Source: Arthrobacter sp. (GTDB taxonomy: Bacteria > Actinomycetota > Actinomycetes > Actinomycetales > Micrococcaceae). Taken from it: a stretch of DNA of 11,834 nucleotides. The translations under genes and the position numbers were made by a program. The stretch is taken from positions 1 to 11,834 of the forward strand of contig JAODMA010000308.1 in NCBI GenBank assembly GCA_025464545.1. The letters run 5' to 3'. The notes below the pieces were generated by a model, which saw only the letters and a list, made by a program, of their open reading frames with translations, had not been told where the DNA came from and ran no database searches. Positions 6,062 to 11,834 of this stretch are shown piece after piece (positions within the stretch are counted from its first letter, which is position 1; the number at the start of each line of letters is the position of its first letter).

Positions 6062-7161
6062 TGGGGTCAGCGCTCTTCGCCCCGCTGGAACTGCGCGCCC
6101 TCCAGCTGCAGCACCGCGGCTGGGTGTCGCCGATGTGCCAGTACAGCTGCGGGCCCGAGACCGGGGAAGGGGTGCCTAACGACTGGCATCTGATGCATCT
6201 GGGCTCCTTCGCCACCGGCGGGGCCGCCCTGATCCTGACTGAAGCGGCGGCCGTGAACGCCGCGGGCCGGATCAGCCCGCGGGACGCTGGCCTGTACAAC
6301 GACGCGCAGGCCGCTGCCTGGGAGCGGATCACCGCCTTCGTGCACCGCCACGGGGCCGCGGGTACCAAGATCGGCACCCAGCTGGCGCATGCCGGGCGCA
6401 AGGCATCCTCCTACTGGCCGTTCTCCGGAAAACAGGGGACCGTTCCGGCCTCGGACGGCGGCTGGGACACCGTCGGGCCCAGCGACGGTGCCTTCGACGG
6501 CTACGCGCCGCCCTCGGCCATGACACTCGAGGAGATCGACGGCGTGATCGCCGACTTTGCCGCCTCCGCGGTGCGGGCCGTCGACGCGGGCTTCGACACT
6601 ATCGAACTCCATGGCGCCCACGGCTACCTGCTGCACCAGTTCCAAAGCCCGCTCGTCAACGACCGGACCGACGCCTGGGGCGGCGATGAGGAACGCCGGA
6701 ACCGGCTGACCCTCGCGGTGGTGGATGCGGTCCGCAATGTCATTCCCGATTCCATGCCCCTGCTGTTGCGGATCTCGGCGTCCGACTGGGCCGAGGGCGG
6801 CATCGATGTGGAGGCCTCCGTGCGGATGGCCCGGGCTGCCGCAGAACACGGGGTGGACCTCGTGGACGTCTCCAGCGGCGGGGCGGTGGCCCACCAGAAG
6901 ATCCCGGTGGGGCCGGGGTACCAGACCGGTTTCTCGGCCCGGATCCGGCGCGAAACCGGCATCCGGACCGGGACCGTCGGGCTGCTGACGTCGGCGGGCC
7001 AGGCCGAGCACGCGGTGGCCACCGGACAGGCCGACGGGGTATTCATCGCCCGTGCCGCGCTCCGGGATCCGCACTGGTGGCTGCGTGCCGCGTTTGAGCT
7101 GGGGCACGAGCTGGCATGGCCTCCGCAATACGAGCGGGCCCTCCCGCGCCACTCGTTCTAG
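6061..7161 (+). CDS. Old Yellow Enzyme family NADH:flavin oxidoreductase (YqjM/NamA class)
   Basis: Predicted FMN-dependent ene-reductase of 366 residues, which reduces activated C=C bonds in enones, nitroesters or quinones using NAD(P)H. The YqjM class is shown by VSPMCQYS with Cys26 near the flavin and Tyr28, and by the paired ligand-binding histidines in ELHGAHGYLLHQF (His184, His187). Other family marks are LILTEA (57-62), QLAHAGRK (107-114), SPLVNDRTDAWGG (196-208) and a C-terminal PPQYERA (354-360), whose Arg is the finger that completes the neighbouring subunit's active site in YqjM. Length is close to the usual 340-370. The ATG shares its A with the preceding stop codon (TAATG), so it is translated with the thioredoxin-like protein. 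Both families have been connected with oxidative or electrophile stress; a joint role is inference. The physiological substrate is unknown. Confidence 0.93.
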   Translation: MGSALFAPLELRALQLQHRGWVSPMCQYSCGPETGEGVPNDWHLMHLGSFATGGAALILTEAAAVNAAGRISPRDAGLYNDAQAAAWERITAFVHRHGAAGTKIGTQLAHAGRKASSYWPFSGKQGTVPASDGGWDTVGPSDGAFDGYAPPSAMTLEEIDGVIADFAASAVRAVDAGFDTIELHGAHGYLLHQFQSPLVNDRTDAWGGDEERRNRLTLAVVDAVRNVIPDSMPLLLRISASDWAEGGIDVEASVRMARAAAEHGVDLVDVSSGGAVAHQKIPVGPGYQTGFSARIRRETGIRTGTVGLLTSAGQAEHAVATGQADGVFIARAALRDPHWWLRAAFELGHELAWPPQYERALPRHSF

Positions 7162-7230
7162 CGAAGCGGGGCGGCAAACGACCGGGCAGAGTACGCCTTG
7201 CGGACGATCCGGATTGCACCCGGCGGAAGT

Positions 7231-7236
7231 TAGTCT
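7231..7236 (+). promoter_or_regulatory. Putative -10 element (TAGTCT) before the ABC operon
   Basis: TAGTCT fits TAnnnT and ends 6 nt before the ATG at 7243. The intervening AACGAC has no ribosome-binding character, which points to a leaderless transcript. TTGCAC at 7214-7219 is too close to be a normal -35. Confidence 0.5.
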
Positions 7237-7242
7237 AACGAC

Positions 7243-8049
7243 ATGACTATTCAGCCACCGGATCTTTCTGCTCCCGGGAACCGGCCGCTGCCGCCGGTCC
7301 CCGCTCTTTCGCTCCGCGGGCTTGCCAAGCGCTTCGGCGACAAAATCGCCGTCAACGGCATCAGCCTGGACGTCCCCGCCGGCTCCTTCTACGGGATCGT
7401 CGGACCCAACGGGGCGGGCAAGACCACGACGCTGTCGATGGCCACGGGCCTGCTGCGGCCGGACTTCGGGACTGCACACGTGCACGGCGTCGACGTCTGG
7501 CAACACGCCCTCGAGGCCAAGAAGATGATGGGGATCCTCCCTGATGGCGTGCGTCTCTTTGACCGGCTGACCGGCGAACAGCTCGTGAGCTACGCGGGCC
7601 TGCTGCGCGGCATGGACAAAGAGGTGGTGGCCTCCCGGGTCCAGGAGCTGCTCTCCGCCCTGGACCTGGGCCAGGACGCCGGCAAGCTCGTGGTGGACTA
7701 CTCCGCAGGTATGACCAAGAAGATCGCGCTCGCCTCGGCGCTGATCCACGCCCCGCGGCTGCTGGTACTGGACGAACCCTTCGAATCTGTGGACCCGGTC
7801 TCCGCGGCTAACATCCGGGACATCCTGGACCGCTACGTCGCCTCCGGCGGCACCGTCATTGTCTCCAGCCACGTCATGGATTTGGTCCAGCGGATGTGCG
7901 ACCACGTCGCGGTGGTGGCAGCGGGCCGGCTGCTCGCGGCCGGTACCGTGGACGAGGTCCGGGCCGGGGAGTCCCTTGAGGACCGCTTCGTCCAGCTGGT
8001 GGGCGGCCGCAGCCAAACGGAAGGGCTGGAATGGTTGCGCACCTTCTGA
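7243..8049 (+). CDS. ABC transporter ATP-binding protein
   Basis: Nucleotide-binding subunit (268 residues) of an ABC-2 type exporter. Visible motifs are Walker A GPNGAGKTTT (54-63, Lys60), a signature loop reading YSAGM (153-157), Walker B LLVLDEP (173-179, Asp177 and catalytic Glu178), the D-loop ESVDP (181-185) and the switch histidine in VSSH (His210). Two positions are unusual. The signature departs from LSGGQ, although Ser and the following Gly are kept, and the Q-loop position in GILPDGVRLFD is Asp101 rather than Gln; acidic residues there occur in some COG1131 subfamilies. The first 20 residues are a Pro-rich extension. The last 19 bases overlap the permease gene, so the two form one operon. 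Substrate unknown: no resistance, regulator or biosynthesis gene lies alongside. Confidence 0.93.
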   Translation: MTIQPPDLSAPGNRPLPPVPALSLRGLAKRFGDKIAVNGISLDVPAGSFYGIVGPNGAGKTTTLSMATGLLRPDFGTAHVHGVDVWQHALEAKKMMGILPDGVRLFDRLTGEQLVSYAGLLRGMDKEVVASRVQELLSALDLGQDAGKLVVDYSAGMTKKIALASALIHAPRLLVLDEPFESVDPVSAANIRDILDRYVASGGTVIVSSHVMDLVQRMCDHVAVVAAGRLLAAGTVDEVRAGESLEDRFVQLVGGRSQTEGLEWLRTF

Positions 8050-9602
8050 GGCTCAAGCTCGCCCTGCTGCGCAACAGTGTCCGGCGCAGCCCCTGGCAGC
8101 TGGTGGGACTCGGAATCGGTGCCCTGTACGCGCTGGGCCTGGTCGGGCTGGCCGTCGCCGGATTGGTGTTCCTCCGCGGGGCCGACGCCGGCCTGGCCCA
8201 GACCGTCGTCGTGCTGGGCGGTGCGGCTGCGCTGCTGGGCTGGGCGATCATCCCGGTGGCTGCCTCGGCCGCGGACCTGACGCTGGACCCGGCACGGTTC
8301 ACCACCCTGGCCGTGCCGATGCCCCAGCTGCTGACCGGCCTTGCCCTGGGCGGCCTGATCGGCATCCCCGGCATCGCGACCTCCCTCGTGGCCCTGGCAA
8401 CCGTCGCCACCTGGTCCCGGAGTGTCCCTGCCGCGGGAGGCGCGCTCGTGGGCGCGGTCCTCGGTGTGCTGAGCTGTGTTGTGCTCTCCAAGGTGGTCAC
8501 CACGGCCACGGCCGGGCTGGCCAGCTCCCGCCGGTTCAAGGACGTCAGTTCCGTGGCCTTCCTGATCCCGCTGGTCCTGCTGGGCCCTCTTCTGGCGGGG
8601 ATCACCGAGGGGATTGCCGGCTCCGGTGATTTCCTGGCCGTGCTTGCCGGTGCCCTGTCCTGGACCCCGGTTGGTGCGGCCTGGTCCCTCGGCGGTGAGA
8701 TGGCTGCCGGCGGTTACGGCGCCGCAGCCCTCAAGTTGGTGATCGCACTCGCCACCCTCGCCGGCCTCGCGCTGTGCTGGAAGGTCCTGCTGCAGCGCGC
8801 CCTGGTCACGCCGCCGTACGCGGGCACCTCGAGGAAGCGGGCCTCGGGGCTGGGCCTCTTCGGGCTGTTCCCGGCGACGCCGACCGGCGCGGTGACCGCC
8901 CGGTCCCTGATCTACTGGCTGCGGGACCCCCGTTACGCCGGCGCACTCGTCGTCGTTCCGCTGTTGCCGGTGCTCCTGCTGTTCCAGGCGGGCCAGACCG
9001 GGTCCTACGGCCTGCTCGTCTTTGTCGGACCGCTGACGGCTTTCCTGCTGGCGTGGTCCATCTCCTCGGATGTCTCCTATGACAACACGGCCTTCGCACT
9101 GCACCTGGCCACCGGGGTGCGCGGGGTTTCCGACCGTCTTGGCCGGGCACTGGCGTGCCTGCTGTTTGCGCTGCCGGTGGTGCTGGCCTTCAGTGTCCTT
9201 CCGTTCCTGTTCAGCGGGGACTGGGACCAACTGCCGGGATTGCTGGGGCTCTCGCTCGGCATCCTGTTCAGCGGTATGGGGCTGTCCTCGGTGGTCTCGG
9301 CGCGCTATACCGTCGCCGTCCCACTGCCGGGGGACAGCCCCTTCAAAAAGCCACCGGGGAACGTGGCGCAGACCATGGCCGTGCAGTTCGGCGGCATGGG
9401 GGTGCTGCTGCTGCTCGTCGCGCCGGAGATTGTGCTTGTGGTGGCGCAGTTCATCACCGGCAGCGTGGTGCCCGGCTGGATCAACCTGGGCCTCGGCCCG
9501 GTCCTGGGCCTGGCGCTGTTCGTTGCCGGCGTCCGGCTGGGCGGAAAGTGGCTGGACGCGCGCGGGCCGGAGCTGCTGGCGCAACTGGTCCTCAACCGGT
9601 GA
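8031..9602 (+). CDS. ABC transporter permease (ABC-2 type), multi-spanning
   Basis: Membrane subunit paired with the preceding ATPase. The 523-residue product has about 12-13 hydrophobic segments, for example near 24-49, 58-80, 97-125 and 134-160, then a further set in the second half separated by a central basic loop (TSRKRASG). That number suggests two six-helix halves in one chain, as in large actinobacterial ABC-2 exporters. The start at 8031 lies inside the ATPase gene; GGAAG at 8019-8023 is a fair ribosome binding site and translation is probably coupled. A second charged loop (PGDSPFKKPPGN) lies between late helices. No substrate-specific motif was recognised. Export of a lipid, peptide or drug is possible, and nothing nearby decides between them. 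Confidence 0.85.
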   Translation: MVAHLLRLKLALLRNSVRRSPWQLVGLGIGALYALGLVGLAVAGLVFLRGADAGLAQTVVVLGGAAALLGWAIIPVAASAADLTLDPARFTTLAVPMPQLLTGLALGGLIGIPGIATSLVALATVATWSRSVPAAGGALVGAVLGVLSCVVLSKVVTTATAGLASSRRFKDVSSVAFLIPLVLLGPLLAGITEGIAGSGDFLAVLAGALSWTPVGAAWSLGGEMAAGGYGAAALKLVIALATLAGLALCWKVLLQRALVTPPYAGTSRKRASGLGLFGLFPATPTGAVTARSLIYWLRDPRYAGALVVVPLLPVLLLFQAGQTGSYGLLVFVGPLTAFLLAWSISSDVSYDNTAFALHLATGVRGVSDRLGRALACLLFALPVVLAFSVLPFLFSGDWDQLPGLLGLSLGILFSGMGLSSVVSARYTVAVPLPGDSPFKKPPGNVAQTMAVQFGGMGVLLLLVAPEIVLVVAQFITGSVVPGWINLGLGPVLGLALFVAGVRLGGKWLDARGPELLAQLVLNR

Positions 9603-9655
9603 CCGGGATAGCCTGCCAGTGAGCGCTCCTTACCGGGCGCAGCAGCAGCGCACAC

Positions 9656-9665
9656 GAGGAGAAGG
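9656..9665 (+). promoter_or_regulatory. Strong ribosome binding site of nagB
   Basis: GAGGAGAAGG lies 8 nt before the ATG at 9674 and fixes that start. nagB differs here from several neighbours that have no Shine-Dalgarno; its promoter is probably further upstream, with TAGCCT at 9609-9614 a possible -10. Confidence 0.7.
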
Positions 9666-9673
9666 GCACGGAC

Positions 9674-10456
9674 ATGGAAGTCGTTATCCTTCCCGGCAGC
9701 AAGGCGATTGCCGCGCTCGCCGCGGACGCGATCGAGGCGCTGCTGGGGCGCAAGCCGGACTCCGTGCTGGGCCTGGCCACCGGCTCGTCCCCGCTGCCCG
9801 TCTACACCGAACTCGCGCTGCGACACGAGCGGGATGGCCTGGACTTCAGCCAGGTCCGGGGATTTGCCCTCGACGAATATGTGGGGCTGCCGGCCGGGCA
9901 TCCGGAATCCTACCGCGAGGTCATCCGGCGTGAATTCACCGAGCGGGTGAACATCAGTCCGGCCAACGTCCACAGCCCGGACGGCGCGGCGGCCGACATC
10001 CCCGCGGCCTGCCAGGCCTACGAGGACGCGCTCCGGGAAGCCGGGGGAGTGGACCTGCAGCTTCTTGGAGTGGGCACGGACGGCCACATCGGCTTCAACG
10101 AGCCGGGATCGTCCCTCGCGTCCCGGACCCGGATCAAGACGCTGATTGAGCAGACACGCCGGGACAACGCGCGGTTCTTCGGCAGTCTGGCCGAGGTACC
10201 CCACCACGTCGTTACCCAGGGGCTGGGAACCATCCTGGACGCCCGGCATGTGATTCTTATCGCGACCGGGGCGCAGAAGGCGCAGGCCGTCCGTGACCTG
10301 GTCGAAGGCCCCGTGGCCGCGATCTGTGCGGCCTCCGTGCTGCAGCTGCACCCGCACGCCACGGTCCTGGTGGACGAGGCCGCCGCGTCCTCGCTGAGGC
10401 TCGCCGACTATTACCGGCACAGCTATGACCACAAGCCGTCGTGGCAGGGCCTGTAG
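9674..10456 (+). CDS. nagB: Glucosamine-6-phosphate deaminase
   Basis: NagB converts glucosamine 6-phosphate to fructose 6-phosphate and ammonia, feeding amino sugars from chitin or cell wall into glycolysis. The 260 residues match the family length (about 260-266). Motifs in order: GLATGSSPLPVY (33-44) for phosphate binding; FALDEYVGL (64-72) with Asp67, the counterpart of E. coli Asp72; and GVGTDGHIGFNEPGSS (132-147) with Asp136, His138 and Glu143, the counterparts of E. coli Asp141, His143 and Glu148. All catalytic residues are therefore present. The gene stands alone: no nagA, nagE or GntR-type regulator is beside it, and I could not find a convincing DasR/NagR-like operator in the 71 bases upstream. 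An inverted repeat follows the stop codon. Confidence in function is high. Confidence 0.96.
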   Translation: MEVVILPGSKAIAALAADAIEALLGRKPDSVLGLATGSSPLPVYTELALRHERDGLDFSQVRGFALDEYVGLPAGHPESYREVIRREFTERVNISPANVHSPDGAAADIPAACQAYEDALREAGGVDLQLLGVGTDGHIGFNEPGSSLASRTRIKTLIEQTRRDNARFFGSLAEVPHHVVTQGLGTILDARHVILIATGAQKAQAVRDLVEGPVAAICAASVLQLHPHATVLVDEAAASSLRLADYYRHSYDHKPSWQGL

Positions 10457-10467
10457 CACACCGCCTT

Positions 10468-10499
10468 CAGGATTCCGCCGTTGTCGGGTCGCAATCCTG
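10468..10499 (+). repeat. Inverted repeat after nagB, possible terminator or operator
   Basis: CAGGATT (10468-10474) and AATCCTG (10493-10499) are perfect 7-base arms around an 18-base loop, within which CCG and CGG could extend the stem. It lies between the nagB stop and the -10 of the DUF3039 gene. No T tract follows. It may end the nagB transcript weakly or bind a regulator of the next gene. Confidence 0.35.
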
Positions 10500-10513
10500 T
10501 CCGTTCCAGCGGC

Positions 10514-10519
10514 TAAGAT
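10514..10519 (+). promoter_or_regulatory. Putative -10 element (TAAGAT) before the DUF3039 gene
   Basis: TAAGAT is the best TAnnnT match of the set and ends 7 nt before the ATG at 10527. The gap AGGTCCC contains AGG, but too near the start for usual Shine-Dalgarno function. This suggests leaderless transcription. Confidence 0.5.
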
Positions 10520-10526
10520 AGGTCCC

Positions 10527-10844
10527 ATGACAAGCATGACCGATCCTCTCGAAAACGACCCGATGCGCGAGCTCTCCGGAGCCGGTACGTCGACGGCCAC
10601 GATCGAGCGCGAGGAACTGCGCCAGGAAGTGGAACCGGGCGACCGGGAACGCTTCTCGCACTACGTGCGCAAGGAAAAGATCATGGAATCCGCCCTGTCG
10701 GGCGAGCCCGTCATCGCCCTCTGCGGCAAGGTGTGGACCCCCGGCCGGGACCCGAAGAAGTTCCCCGTCTGCCCGGAATGCAAAGAGGTCTATGACGGCC
10801 TCCGCCCCGGCAAAGACGGCGGCGACGGGTCCGGCGGCAAGTAG
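10527..10844 (+). CDS. DUF3039 family protein
   Basis: This 105-residue actinobacterial protein is of unknown function. After an acidic N-terminal stretch, the conserved core reads DRERFSHYVRKEKIMES (39-55), then ALCGKVW (64-70) and CPECKEVYDGL (82-92). Cys66, Cys82, Cys85 and His45 could form a single zinc site; this is inferred from spacing. The Gly/Asp-rich tail (95-105) looks disordered. A second ATG four codons in is possible, but 10527 fits the hexamer spacing seen elsewhere. From memory, DUF3039 genes often sit next to nagB or a DEAD/DEAH helicase in Micrococcaceae, as here, which hints at a nucleic-acid-linked job without proving it. Confidence 0.88.
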   Translation: MTSMTDPLENDPMRELSGAGTSTATIEREELRQEVEPGDRERFSHYVRKEKIMESALSGEPVIALCGKVWTPGRDPKKFPVCPECKEVYDGLRPGKDGGDGSGGK

Positions 10845-10865
10845 GCGGATTCCGCCCCGGGGCGG
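10844..10865 (+). terminator. Overlapping GC palindromes after the DUF3039 gene
   Basis: Two perfect inverted repeats share bases: GGCGGA-T-TCCGCC (10844-10856) and the palindrome CCGCCCCGGGGCGG (10852-10865). They begin at the last base of the stop codon and cannot both fold at once in RNA. No T tract follows. Probable terminator-like structure. Confidence 0.4.
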
Positions 10866-10915
10866 CGTAGCCCGGCGCCCTGCTGCTGTGGCGTGACCAA
10901 GCCGCCCTCCCTTGG

Positions 10916-10932
10916 CCGCGGGAAGCCCGCGG
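10916..10932 (+). repeat. Perfect 7-bp hairpin in the helicase upstream region
   Basis: CCGCGGG and CCCGCGG pair around AAG, with a further G-T and G-C pair possible outside. It could be part of the DUF3039 terminator or of a structured 5' leader for the helicase. Confidence 0.4.
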
Positions 10933-11061
10933 TCCGGCCGTAATTCTCCATGCGCGTTGGCGCGTCAGGCTCCCGGCTTTTGCTTTCCCGGTACATCCGA
11001 AAAAGATTGGTGTTTTTGTGCAAAATTCGGTTTCCCCGGCAGCGGAAGACGTACGCGAAAT

Positions 11062-11067
11062 GGAGGG
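11062..11067 (+). promoter_or_regulatory. Ribosome binding site of the helicase gene
   Basis: GGAGGG lies 7 nt before the ATG at 11075. It is a strong Shine-Dalgarno and fixes the start, so this gene has a leader, unlike several neighbours. Confidence 0.7.
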
Positions 11068-11074
11068 CCGCTAA

Positions 11075-11834
11075 ATGACAGAGACCCTTTTTGGCGGACC
11101 CACCCTTCCTCCCGCATACCCCGAGAGGGCAGCCTGGGGCACCGCACCGAAGCTCCGCGCCTGGCAGCAGGAAGCCCTGGACAGCTACTTCAGCACGCAC
11201 CCGAAAGACTTCCTTGCGGTCGCTACGCCGGGGGCCGGAAAGACGACCTTTGCGCTCCGGGTCGCTTCCATGCTGATCGAGTCCGGCACCGTCAACCGCG
11301 TCACGATCGTGGCCCCGACCGACCACCTCAAGCGCCAGTGGGCCGACGCCGCCGCGAGGGTGGGGATCGCCATCGATCCGAACTTCAAGAACGCCGACGG
11401 CCAGCACGGCCGCGGCTTCATCGGCGTCGCGGTCACCTACGCGCAGGTGGCCAGCAAGCCGATGCTGCACCGGGCCAAAACCGAGGCGGCCCGGACCCTT
11501 GTCATCCTCGACGAGATCCACCATGGCGGTGAGGCCCTGTCCTGGGGGGACGGACTCCGCGAGGCGTTCGAGCCTGCGGCCCGCCGGCTCTCGCTGACCG
11601 GCACGCCGTTCCGGTCCGACACCTCACCGATCCCGTTCGTGGAATACGTCCAGGACCGCGACGGCATCCGTCGGTCCAAGGCGGACTACACCTACGGCTA
11701 CGGCAAGGCGCTGCGGGACCATGTGGTGCGTCCTGTCATGTTTATGGCGTACTCCGGGCAGATGCGCTGGCGCACCAGCGGCGGCGAGGAAATGGCCGCC
11801 TCGCTCGGCGAAGCGGCAGTCACCAAGGATGTCA
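11075..11834 (+). CDS. SF2 DEAD/DEAH-box helicase, N-terminal part
   Basis: The first 253 codons are present; the reading frame is open at the right edge. After a short N-terminus comes a Q-motif-like LRAWQQEALDSYF (27-39), motif I ATPGAGKTT (50-58, Lys56), motif Ia VAPTDHLKRQW (79-89), motif II DEIHH (146-150) and motif III SLTGTPFRSD (173-182). These place it in superfamily 2, close to the COG1061 (XPB/Ssl2, RadD-like) group of ATP-dependent DNA helicases. The second RecA domain, with motifs IV-VI, lies outside the window, so completeness cannot be judged. The segment from 183 (SPIPFVEYVQDRDGIRR) is normal for the family, where substrate-specific loops follow motif III. GGAGGG 7 nt upstream sets the start. 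A role in repair or recombination is inferred from the family only. Confidence 0.92.
   Translation, partial: MTETLFGGPTLPPAYPERAAWGTAPKLRAWQQEALDSYFSTHPKDFLAVATPGAGKTTFALRVASMLIESGTVNRVTIVAPTDHLKRQWADAAARVGIAIDPNFKNADGQHGRGFIGVAVTYAQVASKPMLHRAKTEAARTLVILDEIHHGGEALSWGDGLREAFEPAARRLSLTGTPFRSDTSPIPFVEYVQDRDGIRRSKADYTYGYGKALRDHVVRPVMFMAYSGQMRWRTSGGEEMAASLGEAAVTKDV

Larger units (their letters stand above)
10845..11074 (+). other. 230-base intergenic region before the helicase
   Basis: The region begins with the GC palindromes above. A perfect hairpin, CCGCGGG-AAG-CCCGCGG, follows at 10916-10932, and CGCG-TTGG-CGCG at about 10953-10964. From about 10995 to 11030 the DNA turns AT-rich (AAAAAG, TTTTTG, CAAAATT), as a promoter or leader might. 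A frame from ATG 10950 to TGA 11078 would encode 42 residues with about 14 Arg/Lys and no Asp/Glu; its stop overlaps the helicase start. It has no clear ribosome binding site and may be chance. No convincing -35/-10 pair was found. Confidence 0.4.

Noticed and set aside
6067..8016. Long open frame on the minus strand (649 codons) across the ene-reductase and ABC ATPase genes
   Set aside because: It is antisense to two genes with clear family motifs, its product is low in hydrophobic pattern and rich in Arg/Gly/His/Asp as GC-rich shadows are, and it has no recognisable domain.
7833..9584. Long open frame on the minus strand (583 codons) across the ABC permease
   Set aside because: Gln/Gly/Arg/His-rich translation typical of the antisense of hydrophobic codons; the plus-strand frame encodes a clear multi-spanning permease.
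9603..9673. Search for a DasR/NagR-like operator before nagB
   Set aside because: No palindrome resembling the known amino-sugar regulator site was found; only the short palindrome GAGCGCTC at 9621-9628, which is too little to support a claim.

Overview
The window looks like chromosomal DNA of a high-GC Gram-positive actinobacterium, most likely Micrococcaceae (Arthrobacter/Pseudarthrobacter type). This rests on the GC-rich coding bias, the presence of NucS and a DUF3039 protein, short or absent 5' leaders, and the overall gene set. No rRNA, tRNA, CRISPR array, insertion sequence or phage gene was seen. Twelve protein genes fill the window. Both ends are cut: nucS loses its 3' end on the left and a helicase loses its 3' end on the right.

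Left block (1-2927): nucS (minus strand, non-canonical mismatch-repair endonuclease) is divergent from a two-gene run made of a small zinc-ribbon-like protein and an alpha/beta hydrolase. The hydrolase converges, 16 bases apart, on a minus-strand AI-2E/PerM-type membrane protein. Middle block (2928-7161): a 202-base divergent region holds 11-bp-phased GTnAC-type repeats. It precedes a large unrecognised envelope protein with three membrane segments and two predicted outside domains. A strong GC hairpin follows, then a thioredoxin-fold/TPR protein with no cysteine at all, coupled by a TAATG junction to an Old Yellow Enzyme of the YqjM class. Right block (7162-11834): an ABC ATPase overlapping its multi-spanning permease, glucosamine-6-phosphate deaminase (nagB), a DUF3039 zinc-site protein, and the first 253 codons of an SF2 DEAD/DEAH helicase.

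The genes mostly have housekeeping or stress roles: replication fidelity, chaperone plus ene-reductase, amino-sugar catabolism, export and helicase. I see no new multi-gene defence or biosynthetic system. The less expected signals are: (1) a recurrent TAnnnT-like hexamer placed 6-7 nt before the start codon of six or seven genes, which suggests leaderless transcription; (2) the phased GTnAC repeats before the unknown envelope protein, resembling MtrA/GlnR-type sites; (3) the cysteine-free thioredoxin coupled to an ene-reductase; (4) stacked inverted repeats and a tiny, very basic frame between the DUF3039 gene and the helicase.
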